Positions 33,141 to 41,328 of a stretch of DNA of 64,000 bases are shown here, one piece after another. The notes beneath the pieces were generated by a model that saw only the letters and a program-made list of their open reading frames with translations, was not told the origin of the DNA and did not search any database. Origin of the DNA: Frateuria_A sp035944355. GTDB taxonomy: Bacteria > Pseudomonadota > Gammaproteobacteria > Xanthomonadales > Rhodanobacteraceae. The stretch's first letter is position 1; every line of letters starts with the position of its first letter. The stretch covers positions 18,269 through 82,268 of the forward strand of contig NZ_DASZBH010000006.1 of the NCBI RefSeq assembly GCF_035944355.1, read 5' to 3'. The translations under genes were made by a program, and so were the position numbers.

Positions 33141-35828
33141 ATGAGTGACCCATCGCCCGCGCCCAACCCGCCACACGCGCTTGCGCGCCTGCAATTGCAT
33201 GCCGGCTTCACTCTCGACGATGCGGCCGAGCGGGTGGACTACTACGACACGCTGGGCGTGAGCCACCTCTACGCCTCGCCGCTGTTCGCCGCGCGCCCGG
33301 GTTCCTGCCACGGCTACGACGTGATCGACTACCACCGCATCAATCCCGAGCTCGGTGGCGAGCCGGCGCTGCGGCGGCTGGTCGCGCGCCTGCGCACGCA
33401 CGGCATGGGCCTGGTGCTCGACATCGTGCCCAACCACATGTTCGCCGGGCCCGGCAACGCCTGGTGGATGGACGTGCTGCGCCTGGGCCGCGCCAGCCGC
33501 TACGCCGGGTATTTCGACATCGACTGGCACAGTCCTGACCCGCTGGTGCGCGGCCGCGTGCTGCTGCCCATCCTCGGCAAGCCCTACGCCCAGGCGCTGC
33601 GCGATGGCGACGTGCGGCTGGTCCACGACGAGGCGGGTTTCGCGCTGCGCGTGCACGAGGCCGCGTTGCCGCTTTCGCCGGCGAGCACGCAGCCGCTGGA
33701 GCGGGCAGGGGAGCCGGCCGCCGTGCTGGCCGCGCACGACGCCAACGGCGCGGCGGGGTTCGATCGGTTGCATACGCTCATCGATGCGCAGCATTACCGG
33801 CTGGTGTTGTGGAAGCTCGCCAACGACACGATCGACTACCGCCGGTTCTTCGACATCAACGAGCTGGCCGGCATGCGCATGGACCGTACCCGCGTGTTCG
33901 AGGACAGCCACGCGCTGGTCTTCCGGCTGTACGCCGAGGGTCTGATCGACGGCGTGCGCATCGATCACATCGACGGCCTGGCCGACCCGCACCGCTATTG
34001 CCGCCAGCTGCGCCATCGCCTGCGCCGCCTGCAGCGCCAGCGTCCCGCCGGCGCGCCGCCGGGACCGGCCTACGTGGTGGTGGAGAAGATCCTGGCCGAG
34101 GGCGAGCGCCTGCGTGGCACCTGGCGCACGGATGGCACCACCGGCTACGAGTTCATGGACCAGGCCGGCGCGCTGCTGCACGACGCCGCGGGCGAGGACA
34201 TGCTCACGGAACTCTGGCAGGCGATGAGCGGCGAGCGGGCCGATTTCGCCGCGGTGGCGCGCACGGCGCGGCGGCAGATCCTGGTCGACAGCTTCGAGGC
34301 CGAACTCGATCGCACGGCGCGCGCCCTGCTCGACGCGGCGCGCGCCGACCTCTCCACCCGCGACGTGAGCCTGCCGGCGATCCGCCGCGTGCTGGTGGAG
34401 CTGCTGGTGCATTTCCCGGTCTATCGCACCTACGCCGGCGGGCTGGGCCGCGATGCGGCCGACGAGTCGGTGTTCCAGCAGGCGTACGGCCGTGCGCACC
34501 GCCACGTGCGCATCGAGGACCGCGAGCTGCTGGCCGAGGTGTCGGCGTGGCTGGGCGGGCAGTCGCCGCGCGGCCTGCCGCCCGGCCGCATGCGGCGCGC
34601 GCGCGAGCGGGCCATGACGATCTTCCAGCAGGCCACCTCGCCGATGGCCGCCAAGGCGGTGGAGGACACCGCCTGCTACCGCTATGGCCGGCTGCTGTCG
34701 CGCAACGAGGTCGGCGCCGATCCCGGCCGGCTGGCGCTGGACATCCCCGGCTTCCATGCGCTGTGCGCCGAACGCGCGCACGACTACCCGCGCAACCTGC
34801 TCGCCACCGCCACCCACGACCACAAGCGCGGCGAAGACGCGCGCGCGCGCCTGGCGGTGCTCTCGCAGGCAAGCGTGGTGGGCGCATGGGCCAGCACCGT
34901 GGCGCGTTGGCGCGAGCGCAACGCCCGCCTGCGTCCGCTCGTCGACGAGGCGCCGGCGCCGTCCCCGGCCGATGAATACATGCTCTACCAGACCCTGGTC
35001 GGCGCCTGGCCGCTGGAGCTGGCGCCGGGGCAGACCGACGGCGCGCGTGACTTCGCCGACCGGATCGCGCAGTGGCAACGCAAGGCGCTGCGCGAGGCCA
35101 AGCGCCGCTCGCGCTGGACGCAGCCGAACGAACCCTATGAAGAAGCCTGCGAAAGCTTCCTCGCACGGCTGCTGGACCCCGCCCACGGCTTCACGGCCGA
35201 ACTGCACGCCTTCGTGGGGCGCATCGCGGCCGCCGGCGCGGCCAACAGCCTGCTGCAAACCGTGCTGCGCCTGACCACGCCGGGCATACCGGACATGTAC
35301 CAGGGCACCGAGTTCTGGGACTTCAGCCTGGTCGACCCGGACAACCGGCGACCGGTCGATTTTGCCATCCGACAGGCGGCGCTGAACGAGTCGGCGTCGT
35401 GGGACAGGCTGCTGCAGGACTGGCGCGACGGCCGCCTCAAGCAGCGCGTGATCCGCGAGCTGCTGCAGCTGCGTTCCCGCCACGCACCGACGTTCGCGCA
35501 GGGCGACTACCGGGCGCTTGCCGTCGCCTCGCCGGACGGCCAGGCCGGCGACCGTCTGCTGGCGTTCCAGCGCACGCTCGATGGCCACGCCATCATTGTG
35601 CTGGCCCTGCGGCACACCGCCGAAGTGCTGCTCGACGCCGCCATGCCGCGCTGGGATGCCGCCTCGTCGGCCGCCCTGCTGCCGCACGGCACGCGCGTGC
35701 GTGGCCTGAGCCCTGGCCGCTACCGCAACGTGCTTGGGGAGGGCGAGGGCGTGGTGGACACCGGGCTGGACCCGTCAAGCTGGCTCGCGCCCCTGCCGGT
35801 GGCCGTGCTCGCGCCGACGGCGTCCTGA
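33141..35828 (+). CDS. treY: Malto-oligosyltrehalose synthase TreY
   Basis: An 895-residue GH13_26 enzyme that converts the reducing-end alpha-1,4 linkage of maltodextrins to the alpha,alpha-1,1 linkage of trehalose. Motifs are RLQLHAGFTLDDAAERVDYY, HLYASPLFAARPGSCHGYDV, VLDIVPNHM, nucleophile Asp275 in GVRIDHIDGLADP and acid Glu315 in VVEKILAEGE. Also diagnostic are DGTTGYEFM, TATHDHKRGEDARARLAVLS and TTPGIPDMYQGTEFWDFSLVDPDNRRPVDF. ATG 33141 was chosen. The 145 bp after malQ hold no gene that I can support. This is the last gene of the cluster. Confidence 0.95.
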   Translation: MSDPSPAPNPPHALARLQLHAGFTLDDAAERVDYYDTLGVSHLYASPLFAARPGSCHGYDVIDYHRINPELGGEPALRRLVARLRTHGMGLVLDIVPNHMFAGPGNAWWMDVLRLGRASRYAGYFDIDWHSPDPLVRGRVLLPILGKPYAQALRDGDVRLVHDEAGFALRVHEAALPLSPASTQPLERAGEPAAVLAAHDANGAAGFDRLHTLIDAQHYRLVLWKLANDTIDYRRFFDINELAGMRMDRTRVFEDSHALVFRLYAEGLIDGVRIDHIDGLADPHRYCRQLRHRLRRLQRQRPAGAPPGPAYVVVEKILAEGERLRGTWRTDGTTGYEFMDQAGALLHDAAGEDMLTELWQAMSGERADFAAVARTARRQILVDSFEAELDRTARALLDAARADLSTRDVSLPAIRRVLVELLVHFPVYRTYAGGLGRDAADESVFQQAYGRAHRHVRIEDRELLAEVSAWLGGQSPRGLPPGRMRRARERAMTIFQQATSPMAAKAVEDTACYRYGRLLSRNEVGADPGRLALDIPGFHALCAERAHDYPRNLLATATHDHKRGEDARARLAVLSQASVVGAWASTVARWRERNARLRPLVDEAPAPSPADEYMLYQTLVGAWPLELAPGQTDGARDFADRIAQWQRKALREAKRRSRWTQPNEPYEEACESFLARLLDPAHGFTAELHAFVGRIAAAGAANSLLQTVLRLTTPGIPDMYQGTEFWDFSLVDPDNRRPVDFAIRQAALNESASWDRLLQDWRDGRLKQRVIRELLQLRSRHAPTFAQGDYRALAVASPDGQAGDRLLAFQRTLDGHAIIVLALRHTAEVLLDAAMPRWDAASSAALLPHGTRVRGLSPGRYRNVLGEGEGVVDTGLDPSSWLAPLPVAVLAPTAS

Positions 35829-35880
35829 GCCGTGGCCGGCGGAGCTCGCCGGGCGTGCCTGTTCGGCGACGCACGAGCGA

Positions 35881-35909
35881 GCAGCGGCGGCCAGATCGGC
35901 CGCCGCTGC
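35881..35909 (+). terminator. Strong hairpin after treY
   Basis: A perfect 12-bp inverted repeat GCAGCGGCGGCC / GGCCGCCGCTGC with a 5-nt loop lies 52 bp after the treY stop. No T-run follows, but the stability and position suit an operon end. Confidence 0.5.
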
Positions 35910-35936
35910 GTCAAACCAGGGAAGGGCGCTCGCGCC

Positions 35937-36197
35937 TCAGATCAGCCAGCAGGTAGCCGGCTGCTTGGTCGAGATATAGGGGAAATCGTCTTCCACCTCG
36001 GGCACCGGCACACGCGGCGCACGACGGTCGTCCACCGGCCATTCGATGTCGCGGTGCCGACGCTGGGTCGGCGGGTTATGGTCGGACGGCCAGCGGGGCG
36101 TTTGCTCGGGACCCACCGCCGGGCCGTTGATCGTCCAGTCGCGGTCACGGATGAAGCCAGGGTGGTGGCGGATGACGGAAGAGTTGCGGGCGTTCAT
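35937..36197 (-). CDS. Small hypothetical protein
   Basis: An 86-residue frame rich in Pro, Arg and Asp, starting MNARNSSVIRHHPGFIRD; ATG 36203 is an alternative start. Composition and the lack of low-complexity shadow features make it look like a real protein, ending with KQPATCWLI. I do not recognise a family. It lies alone between treY and the dapB-like gene. The rest of this roughly 490-bp gap shows only the hairpin at 35881-35909. Confidence 0.45.
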   Translation of the reverse strand: MNARNSSVIRHHPGFIRDRDWTINGPAVGPEQTPRWPSDHNPPTQRRHRDIEWPVDDRRAPRVPVPEVEDDFPYISTKQPATCWLI

Positions 36198-36317
36198 GGG
36201 CATGGCGAAAGGCGTTCTAAAACAACTGGATGAAGTATCTTTTTCCAGCCGTCTACGGAGCGCGAAGGAGTCGCTGCCTCGCGTTTAACGAGGCTGGCCC
36301 TCCCGCCCCCGTGCCCG

Positions 36318-37118
36318 TCAAAGATCCAGTACGCGGTCCAGCCCGCGGTGCAGCCCGACCAGCGAGGACACCTTGCGCACCGCCAACAGCGCGCCATCGA
36401 CGTACGGCCGCGCGCTGCCGCCCGCATCGTGGCGCAGCGTCAGCTTCTGGTCCGGCATGCCGAAGATCACCTCCGCGCCGATCACGAAACCGGGCAGCCG
36501 CAGAGAGTGCACCTGTGTACCAGCGAGCGTCGCGCCGCGTGCCTCGCGCGGTCCGGCGGTCTGCTCCAGCGGCACCGTCGGCTGCGGCGCGCGCACCGCA
36601 GCCAGGCGGCTGGCCAATTCCCGCGCGGTACCGCTGGGCGCGTCGCGCTTGCCGTCGTGCGCGTAGTCGATGATCTCCCACTGCGGGATGTACCTGGCCG
36701 CCATCTCGGCGAACTTCTGCAGCAGCACCACCGTCAGCGCGAAGTTGCCACAGGCGAGCACGCCCAGGCCTTTCGCCCGCGCGACCGCGTCGATCTGCGC
36801 GTAGTCCTCGTCCGAGAGCCCGGACGAGCCGACCACCACGTGCACGCCGCGATCGAGCGCGGCGAGCACGTTCGCCTTGGCGCTCGCCACGCCGGTGTAT
36901 TCGACGAACACCTCGCAGGGCCGTTCCAGCGCCTGTTGCGCCGTGGCGAACACCGGACAGGCGGGCAGGTTGCCGCCCAGCGCCGCGCTCAGGTCCTGCC
37001 CTGCATAGCTGCGCGACACCGCAGCCACGAGGCCGAGGTCGGGCGCCTGCGCGATGGCGCGCGCCAGTTCGGAACCGGCCCAGCCGGTGGCTCCAGCCAG
37101 GCATACGCCCAAGGTCAT
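36318..37118 (-). CDS. DapB-like dihydrodipicolinate reductase family protein
   Basis: A 266-residue protein with the DapB fold: N-terminal Rossmann domain (LAGATGWAGSELARAI), VVVGSSGLSDEDYAQID, GNFALTVVLLQKFAEMAA, then the C-terminal domain with KRDAPSGTARELA and GQ/HSLRLPGFV-like strand. In canonical DapB the glycine loop reads GxxGRMG and the catalytic segment HHxxKxDAPSGTA. Here the loop has Trp in place of Arg and the segment reads DYAHDGKRDAPSGTA, so one His of the pair is Ala. It may be a divergent reductase rather than the lysine-pathway enzyme. I leave the symbol empty. Confidence 0.8.
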   Translation of the reverse strand: MTLGVCLAGATGWAGSELARAIAQAPDLGLVAAVSRSYAGQDLSAALGGNLPACPVFATAQQALERPCEVFVEYTGVASAKANVLAALDRGVHVVVGSSGLSDEDYAQIDAVARAKGLGVLACGNFALTVVLLQKFAEMAARYIPQWEIIDYAHDGKRDAPSGTARELASRLAAVRAPQPTVPLEQTAGPREARGATLAGTQVHSLRLPGFVIGAEVIFGMPDQKLTLRHDAGGSARPYVDGALLAVRKVSSLVGLHRGLDRVLDL

Positions 37119-37375
37119 CGTCCTCTCCAGGCAAGGGTGGTCCGGCCGACTCTGAGCCGATCGCGGATCGGCGGCAAGATCCGCCGTTTCACGGTGACCC
37201 TGCGATTGCTCGCGCAAGATCCCGAGTCGGCCCGGCCGTCGAGGCCTTTGCGCGGCGGTGCATGACAGCGCCGTTGCGCCCGCAGGCGCAGGGAAGTATA
37301 CCGGCGCAAACGACTCTGCCGAGCCGCTTCCGCCTACCCTAGGCCATGCCTTTTCCTGCCGCCAGAGCTGCCGAC

Positions 37376-38374
37376 ATGGACCATTCGATCATCTCCCTGG
37401 TACGCGAAAAGCGGTATCCGATGATCGTCAGGTACGGGGCCGGGCTGCTTTTCGTCGCGGTGGCATTCGTGATCGTGCTGACGTGGGAAGGCCAGTTGCA
37501 GCGCTATCCGTTTCCCATCTTCATCCCGGCCATCTTCTTCGCTGCGCTCCTGTTCGAGCGCGGTTCGGGCGTGCTGGCGACGTTCGCATCGGCGGCACTG
37601 GCGACCTATTTCTTCCTTCAGCCCGTCCACAGCTTCGCCATGGCCGAAACCGACACGGTGAGCGTCGCGGCGTTCCTGCTGGTTGGAATCGTGATCTCGA
37701 CGGTAACGGACCGGCTGCGGCGAACGGTCGAAGGCCTGCGCCGGTCCGAGGCGGAAAAGAGCCTGATGCTGGAAGAGGCCGGCCATCGCGTACGCAACGA
37801 CCTGATGATGGTGTCCTCGGTGCTCTCCCTGCAGGCCCGCGGGCAGGCGGATCCAGCCGTTCGCGCCGCGCTGGAATCGGCGGTGGCGCGCGTGTCGGTG
37901 ATCGCCAACGCACAGGACCGCATACGCGCATCAGGCAACGGCCAGGGCATGGTCAACCTGTCCGAATACCTGCAATCCCTGTGTGGCCAACTTGGCGACA
38001 TGCTCAGGGACATCCGGCCCATCGCGATCCGCGTGCACGCACCCGCGGTCACGGTGCAACCGTCCCATGCGGTGCACATCGGGCTGATGGTGAATGAGCT
38101 GGTGACCAACGCCTTCAAGTACGCATTTCCCGCCGGGCAGGGCGGCACGGTGCTGGTCGATGTCGAGCGCCATTCCGGCAGTCTGGACATCACCGTCCGC
38201 GACGACGGCGTCGGCTGCCCGGACCTTTCCGAAGGCGGCACCGGCTCGCGCCTGGTACGGCTACTGGCAGCGAACCTGGGCGGCACCATCGAACGCATCG
38301 TGGTGGACCGCGGGTGCTGCATGCATGTGGCGATACCGATCGAGGCGGAGCGGGCTGGCGCGGTGCAGACGTGA
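37376..38374 (+). CDS. DUF4118/HisKA_2 sensor histidine kinase
   Basis: About 332 residues. An N-terminal DUF4118-type membrane domain with about four helices (YGAGLLFVAVAFVIVLTW; FIPAIFFAALLF; LATFASAALATYFF; VSVAAFLLVGIVIS) is followed by a HisKA_2-type dimerisation domain with the phospho-His in EEAGHRVRNDLMMVSSVL. HATPase elements are GLMVNELVTNAFKYAFP and VRDDGVGCPD, with a short GTGSRLV box. No receiver or response-regulator gene is adjacent. ATG 37346 is an alternative start. The last base of its stop codon is the first base of the dif-like site. Confidence 0.9.
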   Translation: MDHSIISLVREKRYPMIVRYGAGLLFVAVAFVIVLTWEGQLQRYPFPIFIPAIFFAALLFERGSGVLATFASAALATYFFLQPVHSFAMAETDTVSVAAFLLVGIVISTVTDRLRRTVEGLRRSEAEKSLMLEEAGHRVRNDLMMVSSVLSLQARGQADPAVRAALESAVARVSVIANAQDRIRASGNGQGMVNLSEYLQSLCGQLGDMLRDIRPIAIRVHAPAVTVQPSHAVHIGLMVNELVTNAFKYAFPAGQGGTVLVDVERHSGSLDITVRDDGVGCPDLSEGGTGSRLVRLLAANLGGTIERIVVDRGCCMHVAIPIEAERAGAVQT

Positions 38375-38401
38375 TTTTACATAATAGACATTATGCGCAA
38401 T
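38374..38401 (-). other. dif: dif-like XerC/XerD recombination site
   Basis: Read on the minus strand, the 28-bp site has XerC-arm ATTGCGCATAA, spacer TGTCTA and XerD-arm TTATGTAAAAT. Against E. coli dif as I know it (GGTGCGCATAA, TGTATA, TTATGTTAAAT) this is 9/11, 5/6 and 10/11 matches. The site overlaps the kinase stop codon by one base. Gene orientation and GGGNAGGG motifs switch strand here, as expected at a chromosome terminus. It could be the chromosomal dif or an attachment site of an Xer-dependent element. Confidence 0.8.
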
Positions 38402-38446
38402 CTTGGGTGGCTGTTGCGCAGGCCGCCGCTTTTGTCGGCGTCCCCT

Positions 38447-38498
38447 TAACCGTGTCACCTGACTACTTAACCACGTCAGTCCACGTAACCGCGTCACC
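38447..38498 (+). repeat. Three iteron-like direct repeats beside dif
   Basis: The motif TAACCnnGTCA occurs three times with start spacing of about 21 and 18 bp (TAACCGTGTCACC, TAACCACGTCAGT, TAACCGCGTCACC), 45-97 bp from the dif-like site. No gene starts close by. The remainder of 38402-38680, up to the AAA_13 gene stop, shows nothing else that I recognise. Confidence 0.5.
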
Positions 38499-38680
38499 TT
38501 ACGAGAACCTACCGGAGCTTTCTTGCGCCGATCACGGTTAGCGGCCGGTCCAGATGGTGCCCGCTGTGAGGAGCTCGCTTCTGGGGAATTCGTGGACGAG
38601 CATCCGCCAGCGCTTTTCTAGCAAAGCGATTTGGCCAGCTTGCCGAGCGATATCATGGGCCCGCTATCGGCCTGGGGCAC

Positions 38681-40882
38681 CTAGGTGGTTTCCGACACCA
38701 ACACTGCATAGTGATCTGGGTCCGCGCGCTCCAATGCTTGCATAACGCGCCTCACCATACCCCGCGACATCGCAGGGAAATCAGAAAACTCCAGCAGGCG
38801 GAGCGTTGATGCGCTATGCGACCCTTCATCCACATACCTTCCTACCGCGCCACGCTCCACTTCATCGTCGAATAAAACGTCGAGCTTGGTCAGGTAGCCC
38901 TTCGGTGTGGGCCGCCGAAAGCCGAGATACATCTCCAAGAACCGCCTGAGCAAGTTCGGACAGTTCAGATAAGCGTCAACCTCCTGGCTGGTGCTCGTCT
39001 GGAACTGGCGCAGGCAATAGAAGACGTGGTGGTAGTCGGAGCGGAACTTCGCCAAGTGTCCTGGAAGCTCTATCAGCTGGCTGGCGCCGTCAGGCTCTCG
39101 GTGGACGAGGTACGCAGCGTGCTCCTTCTTGAACTTCCCACGATCACTCCAGTCCTGCTTTATCGTGTTGAAGAACTCCGAGTTGTGCGTTGAAATGAAG
39201 AGTTGCCGACATACCTTCAGGCTCGTGATAAGGAGGTAGGCCACGTCGTAGATGTGGTTGGCGTCCAGGCTACAGATCGGGTCATCCACGAAAACGACCA
39301 GATCCTCAAGCCGCTGACCGTTCTGTCCCAAGCTGACCAGAAAGTACGCCAGCGAGATCGCCGTCCGCTCACCGTCGCTCATATTGGTGGCCGGCTGACC
39401 TTCGCGAATGAACTGGATCCGATTGTCGTGAGCCTGCTCGACGGATATGCGCGGCCCAAGCAATCGCTTCAATAGCCCACTGATCTGGCTTGCGGCCACC
39501 GAGCTACGCTGTAGCTCGGCATTCGCCGTAGTTGCTTGCCCTGCGATCTTCTGCCCAACAGTCTTGATACGCCCCAGCTCCGCTTCAACCTGGCTCAGGA
39601 ACGCGATCGCTTCTGCCGCTCCGGGGTCGAGCACAAAACGGGCCGCGAAGTGCTCCTTGACTTTCTCGGCTGCAGCCCGGCGTCTGGCGGAAAGTTCGTC
39701 ACATGCGCGGTTGTGGTCGTCCCTTGCCTGGTGAAGCTCCGCAAGGATAGCCGTCAACTCGGGAGCTCGATCTCCAACCAACTCCACAGTGAATGCCGTC
39801 TCCATGGCGGCAAGCTTTTCCCTCAATAGGCGGGCCCAACTGGTACGAATCTGGGTTTCTCGAGCTTCCCAAGTTGCGAGCCGACTCAGTGCCGCTTGGA
39901 CTTTGGCCCGAACATCAGGAACCCACTCTTTCTCATGCGGAAAGGTGTGCGCCTGCCTAGGCTGTTCCAGCCGCCCGATTGCCGCTGTGACGGCAGCGTG
40001 CTGTCGGCGATATTCATCGGAGAAGTGGTTCGCGTAGGCTTCAAGTGCTTGCGCTGCATCGTTTCCACAAAAGGCACAGGTCGTACTGTGCTCATGAAAT
40101 TGCAGACCGGTGCGTACCCAATCGCTGAGCGCAGGATCGTCAGCCAAGCGCTTGATCGTGTTCTGCCTAGGCGTCTCCCTTAACAACCCAGCGACATCAT
40201 CTCCCCCAGGCGGAAGCGGAGGCATCACCACTGGCAGGTTACTAATGGGAGCGAACTCATTCTGGTCTCTCGCTTGGTTGACCATTGCTTCTAGGGTGGC
40301 AGCGTCTAGAAGATGGTCAGCCGGCGCGGTCAGCCGTTGCTGGATACCTTTCAGATTGGGTGCCCTAAAGTCGCGGACACCCAGCATCGTTCCGCAATCC
40401 CTAGCTAGGTCAGTGGCCGCTTTATCTCTGGCGGCGCTGGTCTCACTCTGCCTCGTCTGGACCGAGCGATACATTGCCGCCACGCGTTCCCGCCTCCGGG
40501 ACAAAGAGGCAATGCGGTTACTCAGCCGGATGTTGTCTTCGCCCACGATGAACAAGGCAGGCGCTTGCGTGTAATCGGCCTGCTGCAGGTTTGCATCGAT
40601 AAAGTCCCGATTGAAGATGCGCACGGGGATCCGTCCCCGATCCTGCTCTTTCCGGCTATCCAGCACTCCCTGCCCCACGCTGATACGCACATGTGCGCCG
40701 GCCGGCAGCCGACTTACGGCCGGACCGTTCAATAGCCCGAAGACACGGGACAGGGTTGTCTTGCCAGAAGCGTTCCAACCATAGATCAGGTTGTAGCGTG
40801 CGAAATCTGGCGCTGCGCTCGTCCGTCCGTCGTAGCCGTCCCACACGGCCGCCTGTGAAATGGATTCAATTCGCCGAAGCAT
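38681..40882 (-). CDS. AAA_13-family ATPase, RloC/PrrC-like
   Basis: A 733-residue ABC-type ATPase. Walker A is YGWNASGKTTLSRVF, the signature MSDGERTAISLAYFL and Walker B VVFVDDPICSLD, followed by the His loop (FISTHNSEF). Long coiled coils flank a central CAFC at residues 269-272, resembling the zinc hook of RloC. The C-terminal part has RRFLEMYLGF and RYVDEGSH (R682-H689), compatible with the Rx4-6H pattern of HEPN nucleases such as PrrC/RloC anticodon nucleases. A longer start at 40906 is possible, but MLRRIESIS fits the family. No restriction genes are adjacent. It is a likely phage-defence gene; nuclease activity is inference. Confidence 0.85.
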   Translation of the reverse strand: MLRRIESISQAAVWDGYDGRTSAAPDFARYNLIYGWNASGKTTLSRVFGLLNGPAVSRLPAGAHVRISVGQGVLDSRKEQDRGRIPVRIFNRDFIDANLQQADYTQAPALFIVGEDNIRLSNRIASLSRRRERVAAMYRSVQTRQSETSAARDKAATDLARDCGTMLGVRDFRAPNLKGIQQRLTAPADHLLDAATLEAMVNQARDQNEFAPISNLPVVMPPLPPGGDDVAGLLRETPRQNTIKRLADDPALSDWVRTGLQFHEHSTTCAFCGNDAAQALEAYANHFSDEYRRQHAAVTAAIGRLEQPRQAHTFPHEKEWVPDVRAKVQAALSRLATWEARETQIRTSWARLLREKLAAMETAFTVELVGDRAPELTAILAELHQARDDHNRACDELSARRRAAAEKVKEHFAARFVLDPGAAEAIAFLSQVEAELGRIKTVGQKIAGQATTANAELQRSSVAASQISGLLKRLLGPRISVEQAHDNRIQFIREGQPATNMSDGERTAISLAYFLVSLGQNGQRLEDLVVFVDDPICSLDANHIYDVAYLLITSLKVCRQLFISTHNSEFFNTIKQDWSDRGKFKKEHAAYLVHREPDGASQLIELPGHLAKFRSDYHHVFYCLRQFQTSTSQEVDAYLNCPNLLRRFLEMYLGFRRPTPKGYLTKLDVLFDDEVERGAVGRYVDEGSHSASTLRLLEFSDFPAMSRGMVRRVMQALERADPDHYAVLVSETT

Positions 40883-40906
40883 ACCCCCCCTAAACCCATG
40901 GCTCAT

Positions 40907-41328
40907 TATGAGCGCCTAGCAAAGCAATCTGTCCTACGCATCTGAACTTCCGCTTTGGGTCGAGAGCGGACATGCACCCCTACCCCCGATAACTTGCCCT
41001 AATCGCCCTGCCCGGCGTGCGGTTCGAAAGCGGGCGTTGCTCGCGCCACGCTGTTGGCGACGCCGGCAAACGACGCGCGCGGCGCGTATCACCGATGGCA
41101 TAGCTACCTGGCGGCCCGATCCACCTTTCGCTTCAGATCGGCATCATGCGGTAACGACGAAGCTGCGCGCCTTGCCTAGGCCATCTGCCATAACGCGCAC
41201 AGGCACATCTATGCGCCGATCGTCTAGATACCCGACTGGCCAAGTCTCGACCGGTGGTCGCTGCTGCCGTTTTTAATCGCCGCGATCCTGCTGCTCCAGC
41301 TCCATGATTCTTTCGCTGGCGGGACGTC
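40907..41328. other. Gene-free stretch
   Basis: About 420 bp between two minus-strand genes. Short frames exist on both strands but none has a convincing start, codon use or recognisable family. I see no RNA gene, repeat or terminator. Confidence 0.5.

Noticed and set aside
40907..41328. Short plus-strand frames between the AAA_13 and GAF sensor genes
   Set aside because: No Shine-Dalgarno, no coherent composition and no recognisable family.
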